A stretch of 64,000 nt of DNA from Ancistrus triradiatus. Its lineage: Eukaryota > Chordata > Actinopteri > Siluriformes > Loricariidae. The notes below the pieces were generated by a model. It did no database searches and had not been told where the DNA came from. It was given only the letters and a program-made list of their open reading frames with translations. The position numbers and the translations under genes are program-made. The stretch covers positions 44,861-108,860 of the forward strand of contig JAJAGP010002180.1 of NCBI GenBank assembly GCA_025084515.1, in the 5' to 3' direction. Shown here piece after piece: positions 33,449 through 45,334 of this stretch. Within the stretch, counting starts at the first letter, position 1, and every line of letters begins with the position of its first letter.

Positions 33449-33483
<35 letters not shown>

Positions 33484-34235
33484 TAAGAAGAAGAATAATA
33501 GGAACAAATTAATTAACAACAACAACACCAACAATAATAATCATTTTATTTGTTTTTTTTATGTATTGTTGTGATTATTGTTGTTTTCTGGAGCTGTTTG
33601 TTTACAGTTTGCTTTGTTCTGATAACAGGAAGTGAGCTACGATCTATAAACATCCAGATGTTAACAGATGTTTAAACAGGAAGCTGTAATCAGCAGGTTG
33701 GTGTTTCTGAACTGACGGTGTTTCTTTATGGAACTTTTCTTTTACCGTGTTTTATTGGGCTGCTTACACAACACTGACTCACCGCACAGCTACCGTCTCA
33801 TTACCCACAATGCTCTGCAACCCCCCACTGCTACTGCTACTGCTACTCCCTCTGTGTGGTGTTTAAGATCTTACAGCCTGTTTACTCCAGGTCAAAGGGA
33901 TTAAACACCAGGACTGACCAGAAACATAGGCATTACACACCAGCACCACACTCACCGTGTTACTGAGGGTAAAGAGCTCAGTGTGTGAACAGAACTCCTC
34001 GTCACACCCCCATTAAGCTCCAAACACCTACAGAAATCAACAGTGAGAATCTTTAAACACCTTTAAACATCCTCAACATTCACCACCATAACCACTCTGG
34101 TCATACTGTAGATTAAAAGACATACCATAAGAATAGAATTCAGCCAGAGTGTGATTGTATTTAATGGTGTTTCATGGAGTATGTTGGTATTTATAATATA
34201 TAAATACCATACAGGGTATAAGCGTTAGAATTGTC
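32751..34235. other. No gene recognised; contains (AAT)n
   Basis: Mixed sequence with AAT units at 33450-33483 and GCT/CTA triplets near 33825-33848. Open frames at 32973-33242 and 32920-33201 have no recognised domain. Confidence 0.5.
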
Positions 34236-34765
34236 TAATGGACTGTGTTGGTGTTTGATGGTGTTTAGAAGTGTTTACTGCAGTGTTTGGAAGTTTTTAT
34301 ATGTTTTAGAAATGTTTGATAGACTGTGTTGATATTTGATAATGTTTATGTTTATATGTAAGTGTTTAATGAAGGATGCTGGCGTTTCATAAGTTTTAGA
34401 AGTGTTGATGATGTTCACTCATTTTTGATGGTGTTTAATAGTAATTGTTGTCATCTGGTGGAGCTCAGTGGTGTTTAATGGGGTGTGTTGTAGTTTGATG
34501 GTGTTTAGAAGTGTTTAATGGAGTATGTTGATGTTAGTTTGTTTTTTAGAAGTGTTTAATGGAGTGTCTTGGTGTTTGATGGAGTGTGTTGGTGTTAGAA
34601 TGTTTTTAGAAGTGTTTGATGGAGTGTGTTGGTGTTTAATGGAGTGTGCTGGTGTTTGATGGAGTGTGTTGGTGATTGATTGTTTTTAGAAGTTTTTAGT
34701 AGAATGTGTTGGTGTTTGATTGTTTTTAGAAGTGTTTGATGGAGTGTGTTGGTGTTAGACACACA
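34236..34765 (+). repeat. Degenerate tgtttgatggagtg minisatellite
   Basis: Units of about 25-35 bp such as 'gtgtttgatggagtgtgttg' and 'gtttttagaagtgtttaatgg'. The 34560-34760 part is the most regular. Confidence 0.9.
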
Positions 34766-34957
34766 TACACACACACACACACACAGCAGCCACAACACTG
34801 GTTTCAATTTAGCCAGCAACCGGAAAAACGAAACACACACACACATACTTACATACACTCACTTGCATTCACACACACTCACACAAACACACACCCCTGC
34901 ACTTATTTATCGGTGGGTAAAAGTGCTGAGTCGCTGCTGTTAGAAAGGAAACACACA

Positions 34958-34990
<33 letters not shown>
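34762..34990. repeat. CA then TG microsatellites
   Basis: CA runs near 34762-34786, 34833-34846 and 34870-34895, and about 14 TG units at 34962-34990. CA and TG here are close enough to form a hairpin. Confidence 0.9.
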
Positions 34991-35129
34991 CATTGGCCTG
35001 GCATACGTTAGGAATGTACCACACACACACTGGTGGGTTTGGATGGACGAATAAAGGAGTTTTGGTGGGAGATGAATAAATGTGAAACCAGAAACTGCAA
35101 ACTGAGCCAAGAAGTTAACCCAAAAAGAA

Positions 35130-35922
35130 TGAAACTAATAGGCTTTTTATTTATTTATTTTTCCATCCATATTGTCTTTTTATGTTGCTTCCCTTTTCCT
35201 TTCTTTTTTCATTCTTTATAGCTCAACATGTATTTCCCCTCTGTTACTTATGTATTTTTTTTCTTCATCTTCTCATTTTTTTTTTCTACTATCATTTTAC
35301 CATTTTTTATAATTTCATATTTTTTGTTTTGATTATTTACATGAGCAGTAAATTTCTTTAATTTCTCCATCATGTTTTATTTTCTTTTTTACTTTTTGCC
35401 ATTGTTCAATTATTTTCCTTTTGTTATTCTTTTGTTTTGTTTACTTTTTTCCTTTTCTTCACTTCTTGAGTCTTTCTTTTACTTTTGCTGCAATGTTTTT
35501 TCATAAACATAGTTTAATACCAAATAAGTAATAAGAAAAGCCATTCCTTTTGTATTTTTTAAACAAAAGTAATATGACAACCATCTTCATTAATTATATA
35601 TTTTTTTCTTCATTACTTATATAGTTTTTCTTTATTTCTTCTTCTCCCTTTATTTCTGCTTTCACTTTTTTCCCTTTTTTTGTTATTTTTATGTAACATT
35701 TTGTTTTGTTACTGCCTTTTATCTCTTTTTTCATTGTTGAAATGAGTCTTTCTCTCATTTACTATAATTGTGATGTTTATTCATAAACATGCTTTTTTTT
35801 TTTTTGTCATACACTTTTTTCTTTTTTCTTTATTACTTCTTTCATTTCATTGTTATTTTTTAGTATTGATTCTCTTTAGCAACTTATTTCTTTAATTTCA
35901 ACCTTAATGTTTTCCATTCTGC

Positions 35923-35976
<54 letters not shown>

Positions 35977-35980
35977 GTTC
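35130..35980 (+). repeat. T-rich stretch with (TG)n
   Basis: Similar in wording to 31900-32750 (ttttccttttcttc, cttgagtc, taaacatagtttaata), so probably a related repeat copy. Ends in about 25 TG units at 35925-35974. Confidence 0.75.
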
Positions 35981-36635
35981 CAGAGGATGGTTTGTTCCTT
36001 TTTGTATGGCTGACTGATTTCTTAATGGTTTGTTATTTTTTGTTTCTTTTTGCCGAGGTTGCAGAACCCCACGTTTCTGTACGCTACATAACCCAGGGCT
36101 GATTCTCTTTCCCACAATTCCTGGCTTCAGCTCATCTGAAAGCCTCGGCGCTCTGACAGGATCAGAATTTACCGCCTCAGACAGAGAGAGAGGAAGTGAG
36201 TTACGCAATCTGAGGAGTCATTATTAAAATCTGCTGTGTTCCCCTCTGCACTCACCCCGGCTCAGATCTTCTGTGTCTCTTTGTTGGCTGAAAACAGAGA
36301 GATCATGGCCTCATCCCAAACCAGGCTCTCAGGAGGGGTGGACGGGTCCGCTGGTTCCCCTGACCTCACCGACACAGTTCTGCTAAACATACTCAACGTT
36401 AGCATCAGCTCCTGAATTAAGAGATTCACAGGGGCTCTGGATTATGATCTTAATTCTATCAGAGTGTGCAAAATAGATAATTATACGTACGTGTACTGGA
36501 ATAAGAACACTACGGGTGGGTCTGAAAACTGATTTCTAAGGTTTGAAGGATGAAATCCTTCTTAATCAGTGTTATCTGGACTTTTGTTTTTAAATACTGT
36601 TTAACTTCTGCTCAGGATTCCATACTCAATCTAAT
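35981..36635. other. No feature recognised
   Basis: Mixed sequence. Open frames around 36030-36227 show no domain. Confidence 0.5.
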
Positions 36636-36639
36636 CATA

Positions 36640-37430
36640 AATACAACTGCAAGACACAACGGTAACCTCAATACAACTCCCAAATCCCAACAGTAATCCC
36701 AATACAACACCTAAAACCCAACAATAACTACATTACAACTCCCAAATCCCAACAATAATCCCAATACAACACCTAAAACCCAACAATAACCCCAATAGAA
36801 CACCCAATCCCAACGATAACCCCACCCTAATCCCAATACAACCCCCAAAACCTAACAATAACCCCAATACAACCCCCAAAACCCAACAATAACCCCAATA
36901 GAACACCCAATCCCAACGATAACCCCACCCTAATCCCAATACAACCCCCAAAACCTAACAATAACCCCAATACAACCCCCAAAACCCAACAATAACCCCA
37001 ATAGAACACCCAAACCCAACGATAACCCCACCCTAATCCCAATACAACCCCCAAAACCTAACAATAACCCCAATACAACCCCCAAAACCCAACAATAACC
37101 CCAATAGAACACCCCCAAACCCAACGATTAACCCCAACCCTAATCCCAATACCCCCCCTAAAACCTAACAATAACCCCATTACAAACCCCCAAAAACCAA
37201 ACAATAAACCCCAATAGAACACACCAAACCCCACGATAAACCCCACCCTAATCCCAAGTACAACCCCAAAAACCTAACAATAACCCAAATACAACACCTA
37301 AAAACCCAATAAATAACCCAAATAGAACCACCCCAAACCCAACAATAACCTCAATACAACTCCCAAAAACCCCACAAAAAACAACAAATAACCCCAATAC
37401 AAACTCCCAAAACCAAAACAATAAACAATG
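36640..37430 (+). repeat. C-rich minisatellite with 103-bp higher-order unit
   Basis: The basic unit is about 31-34 bp (aacaataaccccaatacaac + cccaaaaccc). Three such units form a higher-order unit whose start (aatcccaata) falls at 36829, 36932, 37035, 37142 and 37250, that is 103, 103, 107 and 108 bp apart. The last copies carry extra single A or C bases in homopolymers. The minus strand is G-rich with runs of 3-5 G. Confidence 0.93.
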
Positions 37431-37432
37431 GT

Positions 37433-38722
37433 TGATGAACCAACATCGCCACTATAGGCATCAGCCACCACACTATGCAATGGGTTATAGGACTTCCTAA
37501 CGACAGACCACAGACAGTAAGAGTTGCAAAAAAAAAACTCCTCCGTGAACCACCCTCCTGAACACACGGCGTCCCACAGGGACCGTGTGTTGAGTCCTCG
37601 TACGTTTTCACACTGATGACTCATGACTGGTTGTGCCAAATATAATTCGAACCACATCATCAAGTTCGCAGATGACACAAACAGTAGTGGGACTCATCAG
37701 GGATTGATGACGACACAGCCTACAGAGAGGAGGGTACATCAACTAATCAATGGTTGTGACATCATATCATAATCTACAACTCCAACATCAACAAAACCAA
37801 AGAAATAAGAACTGTGGACTTCAGGAAGGAAACACATGAAGAATCACTCACCATCAAAGGCAGTGCTGTGGAGTCTGTGAAAAGCACCAAGTTTCCTGGG
37901 GGTGCATAATCACAGATGACCTGACCTGGGTCACCAACACCACCCCTACCTAGTCAAAAAGGCAACAGCAACGCCTCCACTTCCTTCATAGGATTAGAAG
38001 AACTAACCTTCCCCCTTCTGCCCTCACCACCTTTTACAGGGGTGCTATTGAGAGCATCCTCACAAGCAGCTTCTCAGTCTGGTATGGCAGCTGCACTGTT
38101 GCTGACCAGAAAGCCCTACAAAGAGTGGTGAGGACAGCAGAGAAGATCACCAGATCGACCCAACCATCCATCAACGACCTGTACCTGTCCCGCTGCCTAA
38201 AGAGAGCCGCAAATATCAATAAAGACCCCACCCACCCAGCACACAAACTGTTCATCATTTTACCATCTGGCAAGCGCTACCGCAGCATGCGGTGCAGGAC
38301 TACCAGACTCAGTAAAAGCTTCTTCCCACAGGCCATCAAACTACTAAACTCACTCGAGAAATACCCATTTATGTAAGTTTACATACTGTACACTGTACAC
38401 TTTAGCAAATTGCACCTTTGCTTCATTGCACCCTTACTATTGCACCTTGAACTACCTCAATAGTTGAACCTAATTCAGACTCAGATTATCTGACTCTCAG
38501 CATACTGTGAATACTGCTTTTTAAATACTTATTTAAATGTTTTCATTTCCTCAGTAATGTCTATTTTTATTTTTATTTTCATTGTCTGTTTATAATATTG
38601 TTAGTGCTACTTTTCTATATTACTGCACATCTGGAGTAAAGGGAAACATAATTTCGATCATCTGTGTAATTACTGCACTAATTCCATGGCCTGATTGACA
38701 ATAAAGTTGACTTTGACTTTGA
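37433..38722 (+). mobile_element. CR1/L2-group LINE fragment inserted in the C-rich array
   Basis: A 5'-truncated LINE carrying the 3' half of the reverse transcriptase and a 3' tail ending gacaataaagttgactttga with a partial TTGACTTTGA repeat. Array sequence resumes immediately (ataaccccaataaaactccc), so the LINE inserted into the array. The left boundary is approximate because the array there is degraded. Confidence 0.85.
37600..38376 (+). pseudogene. LINE reverse transcriptase fragment (frameshifted)
   Basis: FADDT, the catalytic box, is at 37665-37679. Further on are a KGSAVESVKSTKF segment near 37857, ESILTSSFSVWYGSCTVAD near 38050, and an open stretch to 38376 with PSINDLYLSRCLKRAANI, LPSGKRYRS and SKSFFPQAIKLLNS, the normal C-terminus. 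At least two frame changes and one stop lie between the motifs. Confidence 0.85.
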
Positions 38723-40195
38723 ATAACCCCAATAAAACTCCCAAAACCCAACAATAACCCCAATACAACACCTAACCCCCCCAATCCCAATACAACCCCC
38801 AAATCCCAACGATAACCCCAATAAAACTCCCAAAGCCCAACAATGCTAAAGCCAACCTAACACCACCATAACTCAACCCTATCCCCAATATAACATTGAA
38901 CCCTGCCTAAACACTTACTCTAACCATAATCCAACTCCAAAACTCAACTCTAACTACAATCTTAATTTAATACCCAACGATTATTCTAAATGAACCCAGC
39001 ACCCAATCTTGACCCCAATTCAACTCCAACACCCAACATTCACCCTAAATGAGCCCCAGCATCCAACCCTAACCCTAGTCCAATCCCAACACCCACCATT
39101 AACCTCAAGTCAATTCCGTCACCCAATATTTACCCCAATGATCACCCTAAAGGAACCCCAACAATCACCAAAAAACACCAATCCAACTCAACACCCAAGG
39201 TTCACCACAAATGATCCCTAGCATCCAACCCTTATCTCAGTCCAAGCCCAACACACAAAGTTAGCTCTAAATTAACCCCACAGCAGTTTAACAGCAGTTT
39301 TACCCCAGTCCAGCCCAAAACTCAACTTTCACCCCAAATGAATCCCAGCATTTATCTCTAACCCAATCCAACCTCAACACCAACCCTAACGCAACCCTAT
39401 CCCCATTACAAACCACTAACCCAACCCAAACACAGAGGTTAACTATGATCTGACCCCAAAACTCAACCCCAACCCTAACTCCACCCTATCCCTAATTTAA
39501 TGGCAAACCCAACCCAACACCAACCTTAAAACTAATCTTAACCCAGAACAACCCCAACCTCAAACCAAACTCGACCAAAATCAACTCCAACAACAGCCCT
39601 ATCCTCAATACATGCCTGAACCCCAACCCTAACCCAACCATATCCCCAGTACAACCCCAACACCCAATGTTCTTCCTAAATTAACCTCAGCATCCAACCA
39701 TAACCCCAATTCAACACCTAACCATAACCCCAAGTTAACCCCAACACATCAAATTTACCCCAGCATTCATCCTGAACCCCAATCCAACCCAACATCAACC
39801 CTAACCCTAATTCACCCCATCCCCAACACAACCCCAATCCCCACCCAAACACTGACCCTAATGCCAGCCTTAACCCCGATCCCTCACCCAACATTCCAAC
39901 TAAATGAACCCCAGCACCCAACCATAACCCGAACCCTATCTAAATACTTCCCAGAACCCAAAGCAAACACCAGCCCTATCTAAAAGCCAACCCCAAGACT
40001 CACCTAACCCTATCCTCAATACATCTGCGAACCCAACCTACCACCAACACTAACCTCAGTTCAACCCCAACGCCCAAACCTAACACCTTTACCCAACCCT
40101 CACCCCAACGCAACACCCATCCATAACCCCAATTTAACCCCAATGCCCAACTCTAACCCCAGTCAGACCCCAAAGTCCAACCCTAACTCTAATCC
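38723..40195 (+). repeat. C-rich minisatellite, degenerate continuation
   Basis: About 1.5 kb of 'aaccccaatccaac', 'cccaacacccaac' and 'aaccctaac' variants. It starts as a direct continuation of the 36640-37430 array and becomes less regular. G is very rare on the plus strand. Occasional aaccctaaccct strings look telomeric, but no run exceeds about two hexamers. Confidence 0.9.
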
Positions 40196-40471
40196 TGTAT
40201 AAATGGAATACACTTTTTAGTCTATCATAACTCCGGTATAGCTGTAAATGTACTCCTATGTACTGAATATGTGTAAATGAATGAATGAGCATGTGAATGA
40301 GTGAGTGGGTGAGTGGGTGAGTGATATGTTGGTATTATAGTCATCTTTTAATTGCTGTGTTTTTATTATCAAAGATAGAACTGCTTCCTGTGCTTCATTT
40401 ACAGTAAAGAGACGAAGAACCAGTTCTAATCTGTTCTTACTGTATAAGGAAATACAGTAGTAAATACTTAA

Positions 40472-40518
<47 letters not shown>

Positions 40519-40611
40519 CCATACTCAGACAGGGTGAATGTTGCACTGAGCAGCACTGAGTCCACAACTTCCTCTGGATTCCCTTATTTGGACTTGTGCT
40601 TCCTTCTGGCA

Positions 40612-40679
<68 letters not shown>

Positions 40680-40984
40680 AATCATACACCTCTGTGTGAA
40701 TCTAGACAGTGTTTGAGTGAATGTAACTGTGTATTCCATGTAGTTCTAGAGATAATGTAAACTAAAGCTGGAACAGTACTCATAAATTAATATTAAAATA
40801 ATAAATCTATATTCTATTTAAAACTTGGTGAATGTTCATATTCTGCATGAAAACACAGTTACACAACCTCTGCAGAAACACACTCTATTAAACCGTTACT
40901 AAAGTCACGTTCTGAGTCCTTACATAAACATCAGTGGATCGTCTGAGAAGGAGCCAAAAACTTTTGCACTCACCAAATGTTATC
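40196..40984. repeat. CA and TG microsatellites in unannotated DNA
   Basis: CA about 20 units at 40474-40515 and TG about 30 units at 40613-40677, inverted relative to each other and about 100 bp apart. GTGA-rich at 40280-40325. No gene is visible. Confidence 0.85.
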
Positions 40985-41039
40985 TTTTTGTTTTGTTTTT
41001 CATTATGCATTCAAAAAATGAGAAATGCATTGTATTTAG

Positions 41040-42300
41040 CTTAAAACCCCAAATCAGACAGAGCTGGGTCGGTATGGAGAATGCAAAAATGAACAATAAA
41101 TAAATGCAGTGCTTCTTATATTTCCTTTAACTTTTATTTCTTTGCAGACAGTATGAACCCAAGTTTTTTTTTTATTTTATTTTATTTTTTTTGGTTAATA
41201 TAAACATCCAGTCCTGCATTTCAGGCCTGTAACACATTCCACAAAAAGTTGGGACGGGGCAATTTAGCGCTGGAAAATTAGATAAACAAAACTAAACAAC
41301 GATGTGATTTCAAATGGATGATTATAATCATGATTTGGTCCAAAAGCAGCATCCAGGAAAGGCTGAGTCTTTGAGGAGTAAAGATGATCAGCGGAACTCC
41401 AGTTCTTCACCTAATGTTTAAAACAATGTTCCTCAAAGACAGACTGGAAGGGATTTATATATTCCTCCCTCTACAGAGCATAATATCATTAAACCCTTTC
41501 AAGGAATCTGGAGGAAAAAGCCTAAACTGTAGAGGGGTGATCTCCACTCCGCACTGCATCAAGAACCATCATTCATCAGTAGCTGATAGAACCACATGGA
41601 CAAGGGATTCCTTTATCAAACCTTTATCAAGCTCTACAATACAGAGGTACATTCACAAATGCCACTTAAAACGTTACTGTGCTAAAAAGAAGCCTTATGT
41701 TATAACCATGTCCAGAAGGGGCGTCGGCTTCTCTGGGCTCGGAGGTATCTGGGATGGACCATCATACAGTGGGAACGGGGATTGTGCTCAGACCCATCAG
41801 TGTCACAGGTCTGTTTTAAGAAGAAATGAAAGAGGAAAGAAAGAATGATTGAAAGAAAGGAAGAACAAAGGAAAGAAACAAAAGAAAGAAGGCTCTGGCA
41901 TGCTATGGGGTCGGGTCAGGGTCCTTAGCAAAGGTCATTTACTCTTCTGTGTTTCAGCATTAATGCAGAAAAGTACCCTGAGATTTTAGAGCAACATCAG
42001 CTGCCTTCAGGACGACATCTTTATCAGGGATCAGCATTTATCAACAAGACAAATCAGAAACAAAGCCACATGTTGCACACATTAGTGTGGAAGAAGAGGG
42101 ACCGGGTACTGGACTGGTCTGTCCGCAGTCCTGACCTGTCCCCACTAGAGAATATGTGGAGAGTTTGGAAAGGACAAATGGGACGGCGATGAGCCCGTAC
42201 TGTTACACACCTTAAGACATGTTTGCAGGAAGAAAGGAATAAAATAACACCTGAAACACTAAATCTAAAGAGCTTTGTTTATATGCAGCATTAAAGACCC
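41040..42300 (+). mobile_element. Tc1/mariner transposon copy, decayed
   Basis: The order of recognisable pieces follows a common fish Tc1/mariner family: ccccaaatcagacagagctg, cacaaaaagttgggacgggg, gcagcatccaggaaaggctg, then transposase coding and cacaccttaagacatgtttg. Long deletions and a GAAA tract interrupt it. The right end is not intact, so the terminal repeats and TA flanks could not be confirmed. Confidence 0.85.
41380..42260 (+). pseudogene. Tc1/mariner transposase remnant with internal GAAA tract
   Basis: Fragments in order: the HTH region near 41400-41520, a CIKNHHSS segment near 41555, IHKCHLKRYCAKKKPYV near 41648, a GLRRYLGWTIIQWE-like part near 41735, then A/G-rich sequence (41822-41890, GAAA-type), then the DDE part near 41895-42000 and SPDLSPLENMWR near 42130. 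The purine tract replaces about 100 bp of coding sequence. Many shifts; inactive. Confidence 0.85.
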
Positions 42301-42831
42301 CAAACAGTGAGTCAAGCCTTTAAAACATGCCCATATTAGGTCTTACCATTAACATAGCTGGTCCCAGTTAGACAGTCCTAATGGCTATGGGTCGTGTCCC
42401 AATAACAGAGCCGGTGCACAACAGCGAGGCAAAAACAACAAGCCCTGATTATGTGGAACTTTCCTGTTTGGCACATTAAGACGTCATGGAGTGGCCAATG
42501 AAAAACACACAAGCATACCCACCCACCCTCCCACTTACACACCAAACACACACACACACACACACACAGCATTGACTCCACACCCCTCTGTACCCTCCCT
42601 TTTCAAAACAAATCTCCCATGAGACTGATAGTCACGTACCTGCACGACCTTATCTACACACTGCACACAGGATAGCATGGAAAAGAAAACACACACACAC
42701 ACACACACATACATACACACACACACTTGCTGAGAGGATTCCAACTCCCCAGTCAACCTTTAACATCTGACCTCTCTCTACGGGGCAACAGAACCCAGAT
42801 AAGAGCACAGACTCCATCTCCACTAATCCTG

Positions 42832-42882
<51 letters not shown>

Positions 42883-42990
42883 TGTGTGTGTGTCTTCAGA
42901 ATGTGTGAATGTGATTTGATTCAGTCAGATTAGAACTGGTTTATAAGGTAGGTGTGTTTGGTTCCAGGTTCATTCTGGAGTCCAAAATGA
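42301..42990. repeat. CA and TG microsatellites
   Basis: CA at 42546-42568 and 42690-42725; TG about 25 units at 42838-42891. Otherwise no feature is recognised. Confidence 0.85.
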
Positions 42991-42995
42991 TGATA

Positions 42996-43197
42996 CGCTA
43001 TAAAGACAAAAGTTTTTGGACACGTAAACAGCTTCTGACGCCTTCCCTGGCTCACGTTTGGCATTCCAGTGCATTTTATGGAAATCTATAAATGTGTGAT
43101 AATGAGAGTCACTGGGCTATCAGTACAACCTGTTCTGCTGCCACTGTTTGGCTTTGGAGGTTAGAAAGGATGCCCAAAAACTTCTGGTTATGTAGTG
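42996..43197. mobile_element. Short Tc1/mariner-type MITE
   Basis: About 200 bp with inverted ends. The left end gctataaagacaaaagttttt matches the reverse of the right end acttctggttatgtagtg, with the shared core AGTTTTTGG. TA flanks on both sides (42994-42995, 43198-43199). No coding capacity. The 'atggacaaaagtttttggacac' type end is familiar from fish Tc1-derived MITEs. Confidence 0.7.
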
Positions 43198-43229
43198 TAT
43201 ATGTAGATAGTGGTATTGGGATTACTTGA

Positions 43230-44560
43230 TTTAAAGTGTTAAACCAAAAGTTTCTGGTCAGAATTCTAGCTGATCCAGGGTGTATTTGAGAAAATATTTG
43301 GTCCTGGATGGCTTTTGGTTGAGGGATTCATTGGCGGGGGGATTATTTGGAATGGGGTGTCTTTGGTTGAGGTTATATCTTGTTAAGGGTGTGTTTTGTA
43401 AAATGTGTGATTGACCCTTGGTATGTTTCATCCAGGGTGTTTGTGCAAGTACATTTTTGGTCCTGGCTGTATTTGGGTAAAGATATGTATTTGGTTGGAG
43501 ATGTCACTGGTCCAGGAGGATGAATCAATAGGGTTTGGTCAAAGCTCTAGATGATCCATCTCTTTGGTTGATGATATAAGTAGCTGATGGTGTGTTTGGT
43601 CTTTTTTTTAAATTGGAGATAAAAAAATTATTTTTGTAATTTTTTTTAGTTTGATTGGTGATTTTTTTGGGTTAAGTGTATATCTATGTACTGTATTTCT
43701 TAAGGTAAACTTGGTTCAGTATGTAAAGCCAAGAGTGCTTGTTGAAAGGTCAGGCTGTTCCAGGGTGTGGTGGAGGAAAGTTTTTTCCTGGTTGAGGTTA
43801 TATTTTGTTATGGGTGTGTTTTATTGAGGGTACATTTCATCCAGGGTGTTTGGTCAAGTCCATATTTGATCCTGGGTGTATTTGGTGAAGGGTAGATTTG
43901 GTCCATGCTCTGTTTGGTTGGGGGTACATTCCACCCAAAGTATCTATTGAATAAGGTAAACTTGGTCTAGGATTGTTTGGTCAAGGTTTTATTTGGAATG
44001 GGGTGTCTTTGGTTGAGGTTATATTTTGTTACGGGTGTGTTTGTATATTTCAACCAGGGTGTTTGGCCAAAATAATATTTGCTTGGGTATGGTTGGTTCC
44101 AGATCTCTTTTTAAGGGTGCTTTTGTTGAAGGTGTTTGCTTAAGGACTGGTTTGGTCCAGGGAGTCCTTGGTTGAGGGTACGAGTCGGTGACAGTGTGTT
44201 TGCTTAAGAAAATATTAGGTTTAGGGTCTGTGCACTTGAGGGTTATTTGCTTGTTGTGATTGATTTGAGATATTTGTGGTCCAGAGTGTTTTTGATTGAG
44301 AGAATGAGAGCTGATGTGTTTGATTAAGGACATATTGAGGGATCCTGGGGGTGTCTATGGTCATGGCTGTGATTGGTCAGCGATGTGTGTGGTTGGTGAA
44401 GTATTTGGTCCAGCATTCGGTCCAGACGTGGTCTGTTTGGTCTGGGGTATATTTAATCCAGGGTGTCTCTGGTTTCTTCAGTGATCTCTGGTTCGAGTTT
44501 ATATTTGGTCTCGGCTCCGTTTGCTCCCTTGAGCGTTTGGTCAAAAGCAGCTCTGTGCCA
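43230..44560 (+). repeat. Degenerate tttggtccagggtgt minisatellite
   Basis: Units of about 25-35 bp: 'gtttggtccagggtgt', 'atttggttgaggg', 'cttggttgaggttatatt'. A longer stretch (ggaatggggtgtctttggtt + gaggttatat) occurs near 43350 and 43993, about 640 bp apart, showing a larger internal duplication. Confidence 0.9.
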
Positions 44561-45330
44561 GATGTCTAGGATCAGAGTTCCTCTGGACTGGTCGAGGGCA
44601 TGTTTGTGCCCATGTGTGCCAGCGCTCTGCACTTACAATCGCAAACGAGACCACCGTAGAAGGAAGGACGGGGTTAGTAAGCACGGAACAAAGCGCCGCT
44701 CTTCAGAAAAAAACCACCCATGTTTAGATGGACTGGATGGAGTGGAACCGAACGGGTAAACACACAACTTGGCACGAAGGCCCATCCAGGAATCCTGTTA
44801 CTCTGACAACACACATCAGAGGAGAGTGTGAGTAAACAAACGAGAACTACAATGAGTAAAAGCACACTGCTTGCCCACAGGATATCCTCCACACACAAAC
44901 TGCACTAAACAATTGTTTGAAAAGGGAAAATTGTGTTACTGTGGCACAGAAGCTCTCGTTTATCTCCAACAAAACTTTACATGCAACTTTAGCACAGAAA
45001 TCCTGGAACGTCATGATAACCGATGGCTCTACGGATAAGGTCCTGGACCAACGTCCTTATAGGTGGAGGGTTTATGTCCCAGAAATGCAAAACTCCCACA
45101 ATTGGATGAGTCACTTTGTCTAGACATCTAGTCATAATGTTGTTGTGTCCTGGAACGTTATGGGTCACCGATTCAAGACGTGGAGTAAATACTGATTTCT
45201 GCACTAGGATCCTGGACTTGGATACAGGTGGTGCTGGGATGTTCAAGAGATGTTGTGCAGTTTCGATTTTGAAGCATGGGCATGTAGCACTTCTGGATTT
45301 TGGGCAGGAGATCCAGTGATCAAACATTTA
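44561..45330. other. No feature recognised
   Basis: Mixed sequence. Open frames (44463-44759, 44989-45327) have no domain that I recognise. Confidence 0.5.
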
Positions 45331-45334
45331 GAGT

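Noticed and set aside
38723..40195. Interstitial telomere repeat
   Set aside because: Only one or two consecutive CCCTAA hexamers occur; the array unit is a different, longer C-rich motif.
44989..45327. 112-residue minus-strand open frame
   Set aside because: No domain, no splice or start context, and it adjoins a degenerate array; likely chance.
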